Part shown: piece by piece, positions 53,700 through 63,239 of the stretch | How the letters are laid out: each line of letters opens with the position of its first letter | How positions within the stretch are numbered: the stretch's first letter is position 1 | DNA from: Blastobasis lacticolella | Taxonomy: Eukaryota > Arthropoda > Insecta > Lepidoptera > Blastobasidae | Direction: 5' to 3' | DNA: 64,000 nucleotides | Assembly (NCBI GenBank): GCA_905147135.1 | Contig: LR990052.1 | Location: 131,501-195,500, forward strand | The notes under the pieces: generated by a model | Told to the model about the DNA's origin: nothing | The model's database searches: none | Seen by the model: the letters and a program-made list of their open reading frames with translations, nothing else | Position numbers and translations under genes: made by a program

Positions 53700-53870
53700 C
53701 GTAACAAGGAAGCGCGGAAGGCCTAAACGGAGATGGCGGGACGAGTTGGACGCCTTTTCTAAGGATTGGCCGAGGAAAGCATCCGACCGTGAGTCGTGGA
53801 AGATCGAAAGGGAGGCCTTTGTCCTGCAGTGGGACAGAAATGGCTAAAAATAAAATAAATAACAAATAAA
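53700..53870 (+). pseudogene. RTE-like LINE 3' end with A/T-rich tail
   Basis: Reads RKRGRPKRRWRDELDAFSKD, then ASDRESWKIEREAFVLQWDR and a TAA, followed by an AAATAAATAAC-type tail. Typical C-terminus and 3' end of an RTE element. Its last coding bases GTCCTGCAGTGG are shared with the 3' end of the CAT/GAT-tailed SINE. Confidence 0.75.
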
Positions 53871-53886
53871 TAAAGCATAAATAAAG

Positions 53887-54156
53887 TGGTGTGTGGTGCC
53901 GCCACCTGTGGTGTGTGGTGCCGCCACCTCAAAGAATAGCACCGCCCCATCTCTTCCCGTGGGTGTCGTAAGAGGCGACTAAGGGCCAAATCCGAAAGGT
54001 GGGCAGCAGCATCTTTCTGGGTAGATTTACATCAACTGCACTGCGATCTCCAACCCGCCTGCCAAGCGTGGAGATTATGGCAATGACCTCCCCTTTCGTG
54101 GGAGAGGCCCGAAGTCCTGCAGTGGACTGTTATGGGCTGTGATGATGATGATGATG
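53887..54156 (+). repeat. CAT/GAT-tailed SINE, divergent subfamily, with 5' duplication
   Basis: 270 bp; 8-bp target duplication AAATAAAG (53879-53886 and 54157-54164). The 5' end carries GTGGTGTGTGGTGCCGCCACC twice. It landed in the A/T-rich tail of the RTE fragment. Confidence 0.85.
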
Positions 54157-54262
54157 AAATAAAGCACAAGCAAGCCCTTGCATGTACAACAAAAATGAAC
54201 ACAGTACCTAATAAAATTACTTTACCTAAGTAAATAAAATAGAAATTACAAACGTACCATGT

Positions 54263-54534
54263 CATCATCATCATCACAGCCCATAACAGTCCACTACAGG
54301 ACTTTGGGCCTCTTCCGCAAAAGGGGAGGTTATTGCCATAATCTCCACGCTTGGCAAGCGGGTTGGAGATCGCAGTGTTGCAAACATAACAATGAAAAAC
54401 GCTGCTGCCCATTTTCCAGTTTATGGAGACTAGATATTTTGCCTCTAAACGTTAGTCGCCTTGTACGACACCCACGAGTGTAAGGGGTTGTGCTATTCTA
54501 CTCTACCGGTCACCACACGGCTACCGTAACGGCT
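54263..54534 (-). repeat. CAT/GAT-tailed SINE, full length
   Basis: 12-bp perfect target duplication AACGTACCATGT (54251-54262 and 54535-54546). Lies tail-to-tail with the previous copy, 106 bp apart. Confidence 0.95.
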
Positions 54535-54739
54535 AACGTACCATGTAGTAGTAAGTAATTTAATAACTCGTCGCGACCGGCGCTCCTTTGAAAGGAGCAA
54601 ATTATACATTTGTTCTGCGAGACCTTGCGAAGGTTTTCGTGAAAATTGTGATTATGTTGGATTTAAGCTGGTTTATTTGGCTAACGTTTACGATTTTTAG
54701 TAATGCTTGCATTGTTGCGTTACGGTTTGAAGGATTTGG

Positions 54740-54925
54740 TAGCCAGTGAAATTACAGGCATGAGGCATTTTATCTTAGTCCTCATAGTGAAAACGCACCT
54801 GCGGTTCAGCATTATTGTTACCTGCAACCTTAATGTATGAATTGTATATGTTATGGGCGACAGTTACCACTTACCATCAGGTGGGCTGTCAGCTCATTTG
54901 ACACCGAGTAGCATAAAAAAAGAGA
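54740..54925 (+). repeat. Dispersed repeat shared with 60.5 kb
   Basis: ACAGGCATGAGGCATTTTATC, AAACGCACCTGCGGTTC, ACTTACCATCAGGTGGGC, ending in an A run; the same order occurs at 60540-60715. Confidence 0.7.
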
Positions 54926-55559
54926 GTTCTAATGAAGAAATGAGTATAATCCAGCGAAGTCTTTCATATAATCTTTTGCAGAAACTGTCTTGACGAGATT
55001 GTTTGGTAAAAACTTGATAATTTGTTATTCAGTTCGAATCGAGGCGAGCGATTCAAAAATAGGGCTCCAGGAATCGCCACTGGAATTTAGGTAATGTTAA
55101 CTTACATACCATACAAATGTTTTATCTATACATACCAAAACCAAATAGGTAAGTTTGGGTATCTATTATCGTCATAACGAAAAATAAAAAGGTGATAACA
55201 ATAATAATTATCTTGAGATACATTAGTAATTTTTTTTATTATGTACCTATGCAACAGTTGGTTTGATAAGTTACCACTTAGCATTGATACCTCTCCACGT
55301 AGAAAAAGGAAGAATATCAGCAACTCTTGGTACATGTATTGAGGAGCCTATTCTGGCGTTAATAAAGCAAGCACTTGTAGAGAAAGACCTGCGACAACTT
55401 GTTAATAGCATAACTAGTCCATCCCGCGTAGAGCATACACCCCGTGCAGCTTCGCACATGCTGGACAGGCGTCGACACGTGCTATAAATAAGTAGACCAC
55501 GTGACGCGGACATTGTAGGCATGGAAGCGCCAGAGCGTCCTAAAAGTATGGTTTCATAC
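54926..55559. other. Non-coding stretch
   Basis: A 98-codon minus frame at 55271-55567 has no recognisable motif. Confidence 0.35.
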
Positions 55560-55690
55560 GGTTTCATTAATTAACATTGGAGCGGGGGTGGGGGAAGGCG
55601 GAGGGGGGCGGCGCGGGCGCAGCGATACCGCGACCCCGCGACCTCGCCGCGATAGCCCCGCTATCTATCTGCCGCGGTCGCAAACAACTG
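55560..55690. promoter_or_regulatory. GC-rich island
   Basis: GAGGGGGGCGGCGCGGGCGC then CGCCGCGATAGCCCCGCTATC. No protein frame. Confidence 0.3.
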
Positions 55691-55750
55691 GCGGGCATCA
55701 CTTGACACACTTCGCCCGAAGGACCTAGCCTGGATGGCATGCATAGCAAG

Positions 55751-56579
55751 CAGGGGCGTAGCTACCGCCGTATCTGCCGTATCAATTATACGGGGCCCCC
55801 GGGCTATAGGGCCCCCCCAAACGTGTATAAGCAAAAACTCGTTGTCTATAATTTCAGTTAAACTTTCCCTATTTCCCGATAAAAATAATTATTTTATCTC
55901 ATATTGAAAATTTCATATTTTCAACACTCTCGGTAGCACCAAAGGCTTAAGAAACTCCTTACTCCGTTCTTTCCTAAACGGGTCATATCGGCCTGGTTTA
56001 TAATAATCTTGGCCCACACGCATAATCGTCTTGGCTCACACGCAATCAATCTTAGAATTTGTCTGATTTCAAGTTAATAATGGAACGTTTTGATAGCCAA
56101 AATATCAAGAAATTTCGAGTTCTTACGCTCGCTCATTAACTGTTCGCGAAGTTGATTTTATTATATAATCTCGTCAAAAATTTTTGACATAGCCCGGTGC
56201 TATCGACATATTGCTGATTTTACGGATTTTTTTATTTAAATCGCGCAAGGTTTTAATGGATAAGTTAAAAAAATTTCGAGTTCGCTGCGCTCGCTCATTC
56301 AATGATATAAGTTATAATCGCGCAAGGTAATAATATAGCCAAGCCAAAGGCCAATATATCAAAAATTCCTATCCCTACCTAGCCTTGCGAACCTGACTGT
56401 TAGAGTCTATTTTCACACAAATGTAGAGCTCGCTATGCTAGTCCATTTATTGACTTAAGCTGAGACTAGGATTTAAGTAATTCTTTAGTACCCCCCCCCC
56501 CCGTAGTTGGAGGTATCTGCTAGGGGGGCCCCTACATAACTATTGATACGGGGCCCCCGAAGGGCACGCTACGCCACTG
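55751..56579. mobile_element. 829-bp non-autonomous hAT-type transposon
   Basis: Terminal repeats CAGGGGCGTAGC (left) and GCTACGCCACTG (right; inverted CAGTGGCGTAGC) are flanked by a perfect 8-bp target duplication ATAGCAAG (55743-55750 and 56580-56587). The length of the duplication and the CAGxGGCG termini are diagnostic for the hAT superfamily. The inner subterminal GGGGCCCC-rich sequence is also inverted. There is no transposase frame. Internally, AAATTTCGAGTTC...GCTCGCTCATT occurs twice (56112-56142 and 56270-56302), and a 13-base C run sits near 56491. Confidence 0.95.
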
Positions 56580-56587
56580 ATAGCAAG

Positions 56588-57467
56588 ACAAGTTGCTTCA
56601 TGTGTGTTGCTAACCTAGACTAGGTATATTCTTCAAACTCGTTTTTCGAAGTTGCAGGTGCTTTTATACCTATGTTTTGGTTTGAATTTGCGACCGTTTG
56701 AATATTTGACAGTTATATCGACAACGGATTCGTACTTTCATGTTACTAGTAATTTCGGTCGCGTAAGCGCTGTAACCGATTTCCTACAAAATGACGATTC
56801 TCTTCATACGCTATGCTACACAAAATCAGTTGCGATTGCGCTATCCCTATGCGCGATCGAAATTGCGCTCGTGTGGCGCCAAAGGAAACAGTAGCTTCAA
56901 TCAATTACGATATCAACGTATCGTGCTAAAACTACTATGATGACACAATGACTGCAGCACAAAACGAAATCGCATAGATAGTTACAACTCGCCTATCGCC
57001 GAATATGCGTCCGTCGCGCCAGTCATGTGGAGCGTGGCCATCGCATAGCAATGATAAAATGCCTACAGATAAAACGCTGCCAGTGTTAACGATGGTAGGT
57101 GTGAGTTGTCGCGAGCTGTGGCTGTTAATTTAAATCGCATTAATTACCGCTTTCGTGTTGTACGCTGACCGTGGCTTACGGGGCCATCTGCCGGGGACAA
57201 ACCGCAACCATTGCACCTCGAGCTAAGTTGTCGTGTGGTGTGCTACTTTCAAGTGACTCCGCTACCTTTGTAACGGTTCATGTAGTTACATACACTTTCG
57301 CTAGATGGCGTTCAAAATACATACTATATGAATGATTATTAATTTAATATCGAGATATGAACGATGAAGCCAAGATGATTTTTTATTTTATATACAAGTG
57401 GAAACCAGTCTCAGGGGCAACAGCGGACAACTTTATGATACTGTACTTTAATTTAAGCACTCAAATC
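56588..57467. other. Non-coding stretch upstream of the 5S gene
   Basis: No supported protein. Contains CGCGATCGAAATTGCGCTCG-type GC/AT mosaic. Confidence 0.4.
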
Positions 57468-57586
57468 GCCATCGTCCATACCACGTTGAAAACACCGGTT
57501 CTCGTCCGATCACCGAAGTTAAGCAACGTCGGGCGCGTTCAGTACTTGGATGGGTGACCGCCTGGGAACACCGCGTGCCGATGGCT
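57468..57586 (+). rRNA. 5S ribosomal RNA gene
   Basis: A 119-nt sequence with all 5S landmarks: GTCCATACCACGTTGAAAAC, CACCGGTTCTCGTCCGATCA, CCGAAGTTAAGCAACGTCGG (A box), and TACTTGGATGGGTGACCGCC (C box), ending GCCGATGGC. The 5' GCCATCG pairs with the 3' CGATGGC to close helix I. A T5 run at 57586-57590 is the polymerase III terminator. 5S RNA is part of the large ribosomal subunit. A difference from the form I remember in insects is GCGCGTTCAGT where GCGCGGTCAGT is usual. It is a lone copy, not a tandem unit, within this window, so it may be a dispersed functional copy or a recent pseudogene. Confidence 0.92.
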
Positions 57587-57904
57587 TTTTGCGTTTTATT
57601 AAATTTTTAGGCATAAGATAGGAAACCCTGTGGTGAAACAACACTTTCATGCTATATCCAATATCTTTGCATTTAGGTATGCATTCTTGATTGATTGACT
57701 TATAAACGAGTTGTTTATTTTCGAAATCGTTTAAGTACCTGCCTACACTTATTTAAAATTTAATTAATTACTTACTCAACATACAAACTTACACAGACAC
57801 TTTAAGGTATTCAAATTAATCATCCATCTAAACTTATTTTATCTACACTCATAGCGTAATGTCGTTAAGGGTACACTTTTAACACGCCAGTCTATAAAAT
57901 TTTG
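57587..57904. other. AT-rich spacer after the 5S gene
   Basis: No repeat of a 5S spacer unit and no SINE body follows directly. Confidence 0.4.
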
Positions 57905-58532
57905 AAATAGTAGTTTTCAACTGTCATATAAAATGGGATATTAAAACATGAGTGTGATAGTATGATAATATGATAATAGTTTGACACGAGTGTTTTAATG
58001 CCTAATTATATGCAGTTGCATACACTACTTTATCTACATTCATATCTTCATGTTAAAATTTCGTACCTATAATTTTATTTTTTAAATTTTTGTCGGGCGC
58101 CGAGACACGGCAAAATGTAGGCTGAATACCTAAATGTCTTTGACAAATTCAAAATTCAAATTTTCTGTTTATATTTCTGTGTAATTATTTTCCCGCTAAA
58201 CAGAATATTTTTTCTAATTGTTATAACTTGTGTTTGTGAATGTTTTTTCTTATTTGAAGCAAATAAATAGATTAATGTGAAAGTAGTAAAGAGAATTTCC
58301 CGCCGCTTGATATCCTCGACGCGTAGATACGTCTTGACTCGCAGCTTACTTCCAGCAAAGTTGGGAAAATTATAGTTACGATATTTTAACATAAAAATAT
58401 GAGTGTAGATAAAGTAGTGTATGCAACTGCATATAATTAGGTATTAAAACACTCGTGTCAAACTATTATCATACTATCACACTCATGTTTTAATACCCTC
58501 TTTTATATGACAGTTGCATGAACTATTATGTC
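57905..58532. mobile_element. Large inverted-repeat (foldback) element
   Basis: 57905-58078 and 58338-58532 are inverted copies of the family seen singly at 46081-46295 (shared CTGTCATATAAAA, ACACGAGTGTTTTAAT, TATGCAGTTGCATACAC). The spacer is about 260 bp of AT-rich DNA. Each arm has its own inner palindrome (AAAACATGAGTGTGA facing GACACGAGTGTTTT). No transposase. The right arm retains the CTTACTTCCAGCAAAG side that is lost on the left. Confidence 0.75.
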
Positions 58533-58807
58533 TTATAATAATTATTGATTTATCCATACAAATACCATTCAAATATTTGACAATCCCATAGGATTTTATT
58601 ATTTTTCCGGGAGCAAAACTAGGTGCTTAGGTACATAATGATAGTCGCGAATTATGTTGCTTCCTACTAATCATCAACTGGCTAGTTGCACGATACGCGC
58701 AGATTCGCTACTCGCAAAACATGCCATAGGTATGATCACCATCAATATTATTAATAGGTGTAGGGTAGGTAGAGCATGGTAGGGGTAGGCTAGAAGAAGG
58801 TTAGTAG
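58533..58807. other. Non-coding stretch
   Basis: Nothing recognised apart from short TAGGGTAGG-type runs near 58765-58815. Confidence 0.35.
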
Positions 58808-58854
58808 TAGGGTAGGACAACACGCGAACGAAGTCGCGCTGTGCCAACTAGTTC
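58808..58854 (+). repeat. Helitron-like 3' terminus
   Basis: GGTAGGACAACACGCGAACG, AAGTCGCGCTGTGCCAACTAGT: hairpin and CTAGT end. Confidence 0.5.
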
Positions 58855-58879
58855 TTATTTATGGTTATTATCATTTTGT

Positions 58880-58978
58880 CGTGTACACGAGTCATGCTCT
58901 CGCATGCGCGGAGCCAGGACGCCTTGACCATGATGCAGAATCTGGCAGATTAAGTAATAAAAGCAGAGCGACTGTCGA
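58880..58978 (-). repeat. SINE1 3' fragment
   Basis: GTCATGCTCTCGCATGCGCG, GCCTTGACCATGATGCAGAA, diverged. Confidence 0.65.
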
Positions 58979-59656
58979 AAATTCTACATTCAAACAATAA
59001 CAATAAGTGGTGGGTCCCAGTGGGTACGACCGGGAATGAAGGGACATTTCTAATGCGAACATCTTAATTAGTATCAATATTCTGGGGTCGGTGGTTTGTT
59101 TGTTTGTTTGTAATATCTTTGTCGCATAAAACATTACACTAAATACACAAAAAATAACAGTGATCGGATCCGATCGTGTACCAGCCCTTCAAAAACTCAG
59201 TTCCGCCCCCTTATTTTGATAAACGTAAACCAAGAACGTACGTTGTGATGTGCGTCCTCGCCTATTTCCGTCGCAATCAATTCCCAGAAACTGTCCGTTG
59301 ACAAACAATCCCTCTTTGGATATTGAAAGCACAGCGGCCGGCAAACATTTGCCGACCTCGCGCCGCCGCGGGCGTGACGCGCTTATTACGTCTTTGGGCT
59401 AATGTGATTGGCTACGGCCCGGATACTCCGCAGAAGGATGGGTGCTTGGTACTCGGACTGTTTTGCGTAGATTCCTGCTATAGGTACTGCGTAATATAAA
59501 TAACCCTTTAACTATCCACGGCTGGAGCAGAGCCTCCTCCACATCTAGACGGTATGCCACGGATATGTCCTTGAGTAGAGAGCTTTGCTATTTTCTCCAT
59601 GCTTGGCAGGTGTATTGGATATCGCAGTATTTAAAACACAGAACACAAAAATAAAT
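58979..59656. other. Non-coding stretch with a small GC patch
   Basis: CTCGCGCCGCCGCGGGCGTG at 59355-59380; no gene. Confidence 0.4.
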
Positions 59657-59962
59657 AAATAACGAAATATGCTTGGACAATTCACACATCTAGCCCAAAA
59701 GTAAGCAAAGCTTGTGTTATGGGTGCCAGGAAATAATATAATTTAACGCTTTCACTGCTAACTCAAATACCAGAGATCCTACAGCAGTGCTCAGTATCGT
59801 AGCGCGCGCATTAAATGGGGCTCCCAGGTGCGTCCTGCGCACACGCGTAGCGCCGATTGCGAACCCAATTCTTGCAGAAATTAAAGTTTATTATTTGAAT
59901 TTCTGCCCAACTGTTTCTGTTAACCAACTGAACCACTCAGTTCGTCAATTTCACTTTTGATG
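59657..59962 (-). repeat. SINE3 interrupted by about 135 bp
   Basis: 3' block (AAGTAAGCAAAGCTTGTGTTATGGG reversed) at 59700-59728, and head (GTTAACCAACTGAACCACTC reversed) at 59917-59940. The middle 59742-59875 is unrelated sequence rich in CpG (GTAGCGCGCGCATTAAATGG), a probable insertion or replacement. Confidence 0.65.
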
Positions 59963-60539
59963 ATTGGGTCATTGGACTAGCTGGTTAGCTTCTAAAACTA
60001 GTTAACAAGTTTAAGAAGCGAGCGATGGAGCGACCTTTGCACGGTATTTCTCTAAAGATACATTATCCGGAACAGAAATGATGAATTCTTATTTTATTGT
60101 TTTGTTCTGTCGCTAGTTCGCGGCACCCACGCGGGGAATTTCGGTAACGCGTGGGTGGGTTATGAGTACTTATGAGTGTGTAGCGATATTTATATTTTAC
60201 TTTTATTTTATTTATAGACAAATCAAATTGATATATATTTATATTACATCGAACACGGAAGCTCGTGTAACGTGTAATAATGTCACATCGATACTTACAA
60301 GATGAAAAAGCTCATCGCATCAGTGTGTTATCGCGGCCGCGGCCCACTGAGCCGCGAAGACGGGCTGACAGCCGCGCCGGTATGCGGGTAGATTCTGCGT
60401 TACAGGTGAAGGATATTATGACAGCAAATTGGGATATCCGCAGTCATGTTATTTATTATCTTATTGAATATTTTAAGACTTCCGGAACCAGAATATTCTC
60501 GCATTGTTCTGTTCCGGTTTGGAGGATAAGGTAGGCAGC
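59963..60539. other. Non-coding stretch
   Basis: A short GC patch with GTGTTATCGCGGCCGCGG near 60327; no gene. Confidence 0.4.
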
Positions 60540-60715
60540 GCCATGACAGGCATGAGGCATTTCACCTTAGCCCTTACAGTAACAACGCACCTGCAGTTCT
60601 GTATTTTTGTTGCCTGCAATGCAAATGCAAGAATTGTAGATTACCGCTTACCATGGGCTGGGTTGGGTGGGCTGTGTGTTCGTTTATCACTGAGTAGAAT
60701 AAATAAAAACGGGAA
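60540..60715 (+). repeat. Dispersed repeat, second copy
   Basis: Same order of blocks as 54740-54925 (GACAGGCATGAGGCATTTCACC, AACGCACCTGCAGTTC, CGCTTACCATGGGCTG), ends AATAAATAAAAAC. Confidence 0.7.
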
Positions 60716-60942
60716 CAAAGGAATATAAATACAAACCGTTTGATACCAAATAATAGAATAAAATGATTAAAACCGACGGCTTTGTCAGCGGTAGTCAACG
60801 ACCTGGACCTATTGCTTCGAATCCAATTATATTTTTATTTTGTGCTATTATAAGAATCTAAAACAAAAGATCCAGTCAGGAAGAGAAATAATTGTTGTTT
60901 TAAATTGACTACTGAACAAACAAGCCAAATGAAAATGAAAAT

Positions 60943-61070
60943 GAAAAAGTATTTATGGAATTAGGATTACGTTAATTAATCTCTTTTCAAAAGTCAAAAT
61001 TCTAACGGGAAGCAAAGGGAAGTTAAGCGAGCTCATCCAGGTAGGGGGCGACGCATGCAGACCGCCATTA
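60943..61070 (-). repeat. Copy of the element in the 40.8-41.1 kb intron
   Basis: Reverse of 40960-41085: AAAAAGTATTTATGGAATTAGG, ACGTTAATTAATCTCTTTTC, GTAGGGGGCGACGCATGCAG. Only the 3' part is present. Confidence 0.8.
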
Positions 61071-61583
61071 TGAATAGTAATCATAATCATTCATTCATTG
61101 GTGGTACACAGGTAATGCAATTGTTACACATTAAGTAGAATGGAGCCTCTCCGACCTGTAATTGGCATACAAATTTTAGATACATTATTAAAATGTTGAA
61201 TTTAAATAATACTATTATTCAAATATACAAATATTTTAAAATTATATGTAATTGATTTTATGTATTATAAAAACAATTATAACATGTATATACTACGGTA
61301 CACAATTTCTAAAGCAAAAATGTTAGAAATCGATTTTTGATTTTATTGAATATGAATTAAGCATTTAAATGTAAGGTCGAATGCCTACGCGTGCAGCCGT
61401 GACTTCTTTCTAGTCATCTGATTGGGTAGTTTATAGCAAAACATCTGTATTTGTTCTCTCTCTGAAACGGGGAAAAGTGGTGAAAGGGAGTCTCACGCTA
61501 CTTCAAAGTTTTTAGCAAATTTGCATAAGTGTTAGTTTCTAAGTACCCTAGCTAGACAGTGGTTCCTAGTTGCTTTTACACAA
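61071..61583. other. Non-coding AT-rich stretch
   Basis: Nothing recognised. Confidence 0.4.
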
Positions 61584-61842
61584 CATCATCACAGCCCGTA
61601 ACAGTTCACTGCAGGACTTAGGGCCTCTTCCACGAAAGGGGAGGTTATTGCCATAATCTCCACGCTTGGCAGGCGGGTTGGAGATCGCAGTGTTTAAATA
61701 TAGCAATGGAAAATGCTGCTGCCCATTTAACAGACTACGGAGACTCTATCTTTTGCCTCGAAAACATTAGTCACCTTGTACGACACGACACCCATGAGTG
61801 TAAGGGGTTGGTGCTATTCTACTCCGCCGGACACCACACGGA
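61584..61842 (-). repeat. CAT/GAT-tailed SINE, full length
   Basis: Close to 43538-43802, with an extra GACAC duplication (CGACACGACACCC). Flanks ACAAC may be a short target duplication. Confidence 0.85.
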
Positions 61843-62394
61843 CAACGGCCAATGGTTTTTCACAATGACTTCTAGTAAAATAATAAATCTAGATATCCTT
61901 CCACAGGCACCTAAAATAAATCAATAGCAGTTACCCATCCTAGAACCGACAGCGTTGCAGGTAGGTATTAGTATTCTGTGGTTGCAGTTGCTTAACTTAG
62001 TTGATTAATTTCACCAGCGCACCACTGATCACAAGTACGGATGACTTACACAAGATAAACTCATCTGTAGCCGTTTCTTAGCTTAATTGAAAAGAAGTAT
62101 TAAGAGATTACGCAGTTAGCCTGCGGCTATCACGCAGCCCTAGTTATAATGGTCGAATGTAAAAGTTCTACGTAATTCCAAAGTTAGTGGAACCCCTTCA
62201 TAGGCCGATGTAAGCTCAAGTTCCGGGTAACTCCACTCGAAAAAAGCACCCATTATTTTATTAAACTTTTTCAGGAGGATTTGTATTTTTGCGGACTCCA
62301 ACCCGAGAATTAGAACTATGTGTATTATGAATTGGGGGTGACCGCAATCATAGTAGTTAAGGCATATTACAATAAATAAAAAATAAAAAAACAT
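61843..62394. other. Non-coding stretch
   Basis: Nothing recognised. Confidence 0.4.
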
Positions 62395-62728
62395 CTTGGC
62401 GTTAATGTCCCGGTTGTGCTTTCGCGGACGAGGGCCCGGGGTCCGCCTTGATCATGATCCAGTATTTGGCAGATCAGATTATTACAGTGGGGCGACTACC
62501 ATTTGACCTCCATGACCCTCCTAGCCAGGGAACCTGACCAGATATAATCATGGTTACTCATTCACATAAATGTTCAAGTTTCATCGCGATGTTTTCCCTC
62601 TAATGTTATGTACATTGAATTACATTAAATACAAAAAAGAGTCATTGGCCATGTAGGCCACAGTGGGATTCAAACGGTACCTTTCGCTTACGAATCGGAT
62701 ACCTTAACCACTCTGCCACCGACGCCAG
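62395..62728 (-). repeat. SINE1, diverged full-length copy
   Basis: GGCGTTAATGTCCCGGTTGTG, GAGGGCCCGGGGTCCGCC, CACTCTGCCACCGACGCC at the head end. About 20 bp shorter than 28166-28521. Confidence 0.8.
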
Positions 62729-63079
62729 GTATGTTACAATAACAAGTAAAATATCAACAGTATCAAGCAAGAGAGGTTTTTCAGGACCGTAGTAAGTGGA
62801 CATTCTGGGACAGAGGCGACAACGTGACAAAATATGTTAGTGGTCACGAAGTAAAAGTGGCAAAATGAGTAGATGCCAAAATGTACACACGAATATTCGA
62901 AAGTGTTAAAATAATAAAGAGTCAAAACGAAAATGCGAGGTAAATGCTAAAATATAAATGTGAATTATACAATTTGGGTAAACGGTATAATATAAATAAA
63001 ATAAATAAATTACTAACTTAAGACTTCAAACGATAATTATAGTTTGCATTAGGTTTTAATTTGGTTAGGTTAGGTCAGC
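62729..63079. other. AT-rich spacer
   Basis: Nothing recognised. Confidence 0.4.
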
Positions 63080-63083
63080 TTTA

Positions 63084-63189
63084 TGACCCCCACAAAGAAG
63101 GGCAAGACGCAGCCAGTAACGAGGCCTGCTACCACTGCCGCTGTTGGGTTACGCCCGGGCAACCTGGAGGATGATAATAATATGTCCGA
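63084..63189 (+). pseudogene. Possible LINE ORF1 remnant
   Basis: ATGACCCCCACAAAGAAGGG opens MTPTKKGKTQPVTRPATTAA and stops at 63189. A short basic leader directly upstream of an R1-clade ORF2 fragment is suggestive, no more. Confidence 0.3.
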
Positions 63190-63239
63190 GTAATGTCACA
63201 AATCAGGCAACGCCCAATATTGCAGGGCAATCTCAACCA

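Noticed and set aside
57587..57700. 5S-derived SINE (SINE3-class) body after the 5S gene
   Set aside because: The sequence after the T5 terminator is plain AT-rich DNA with no further copies in the window.
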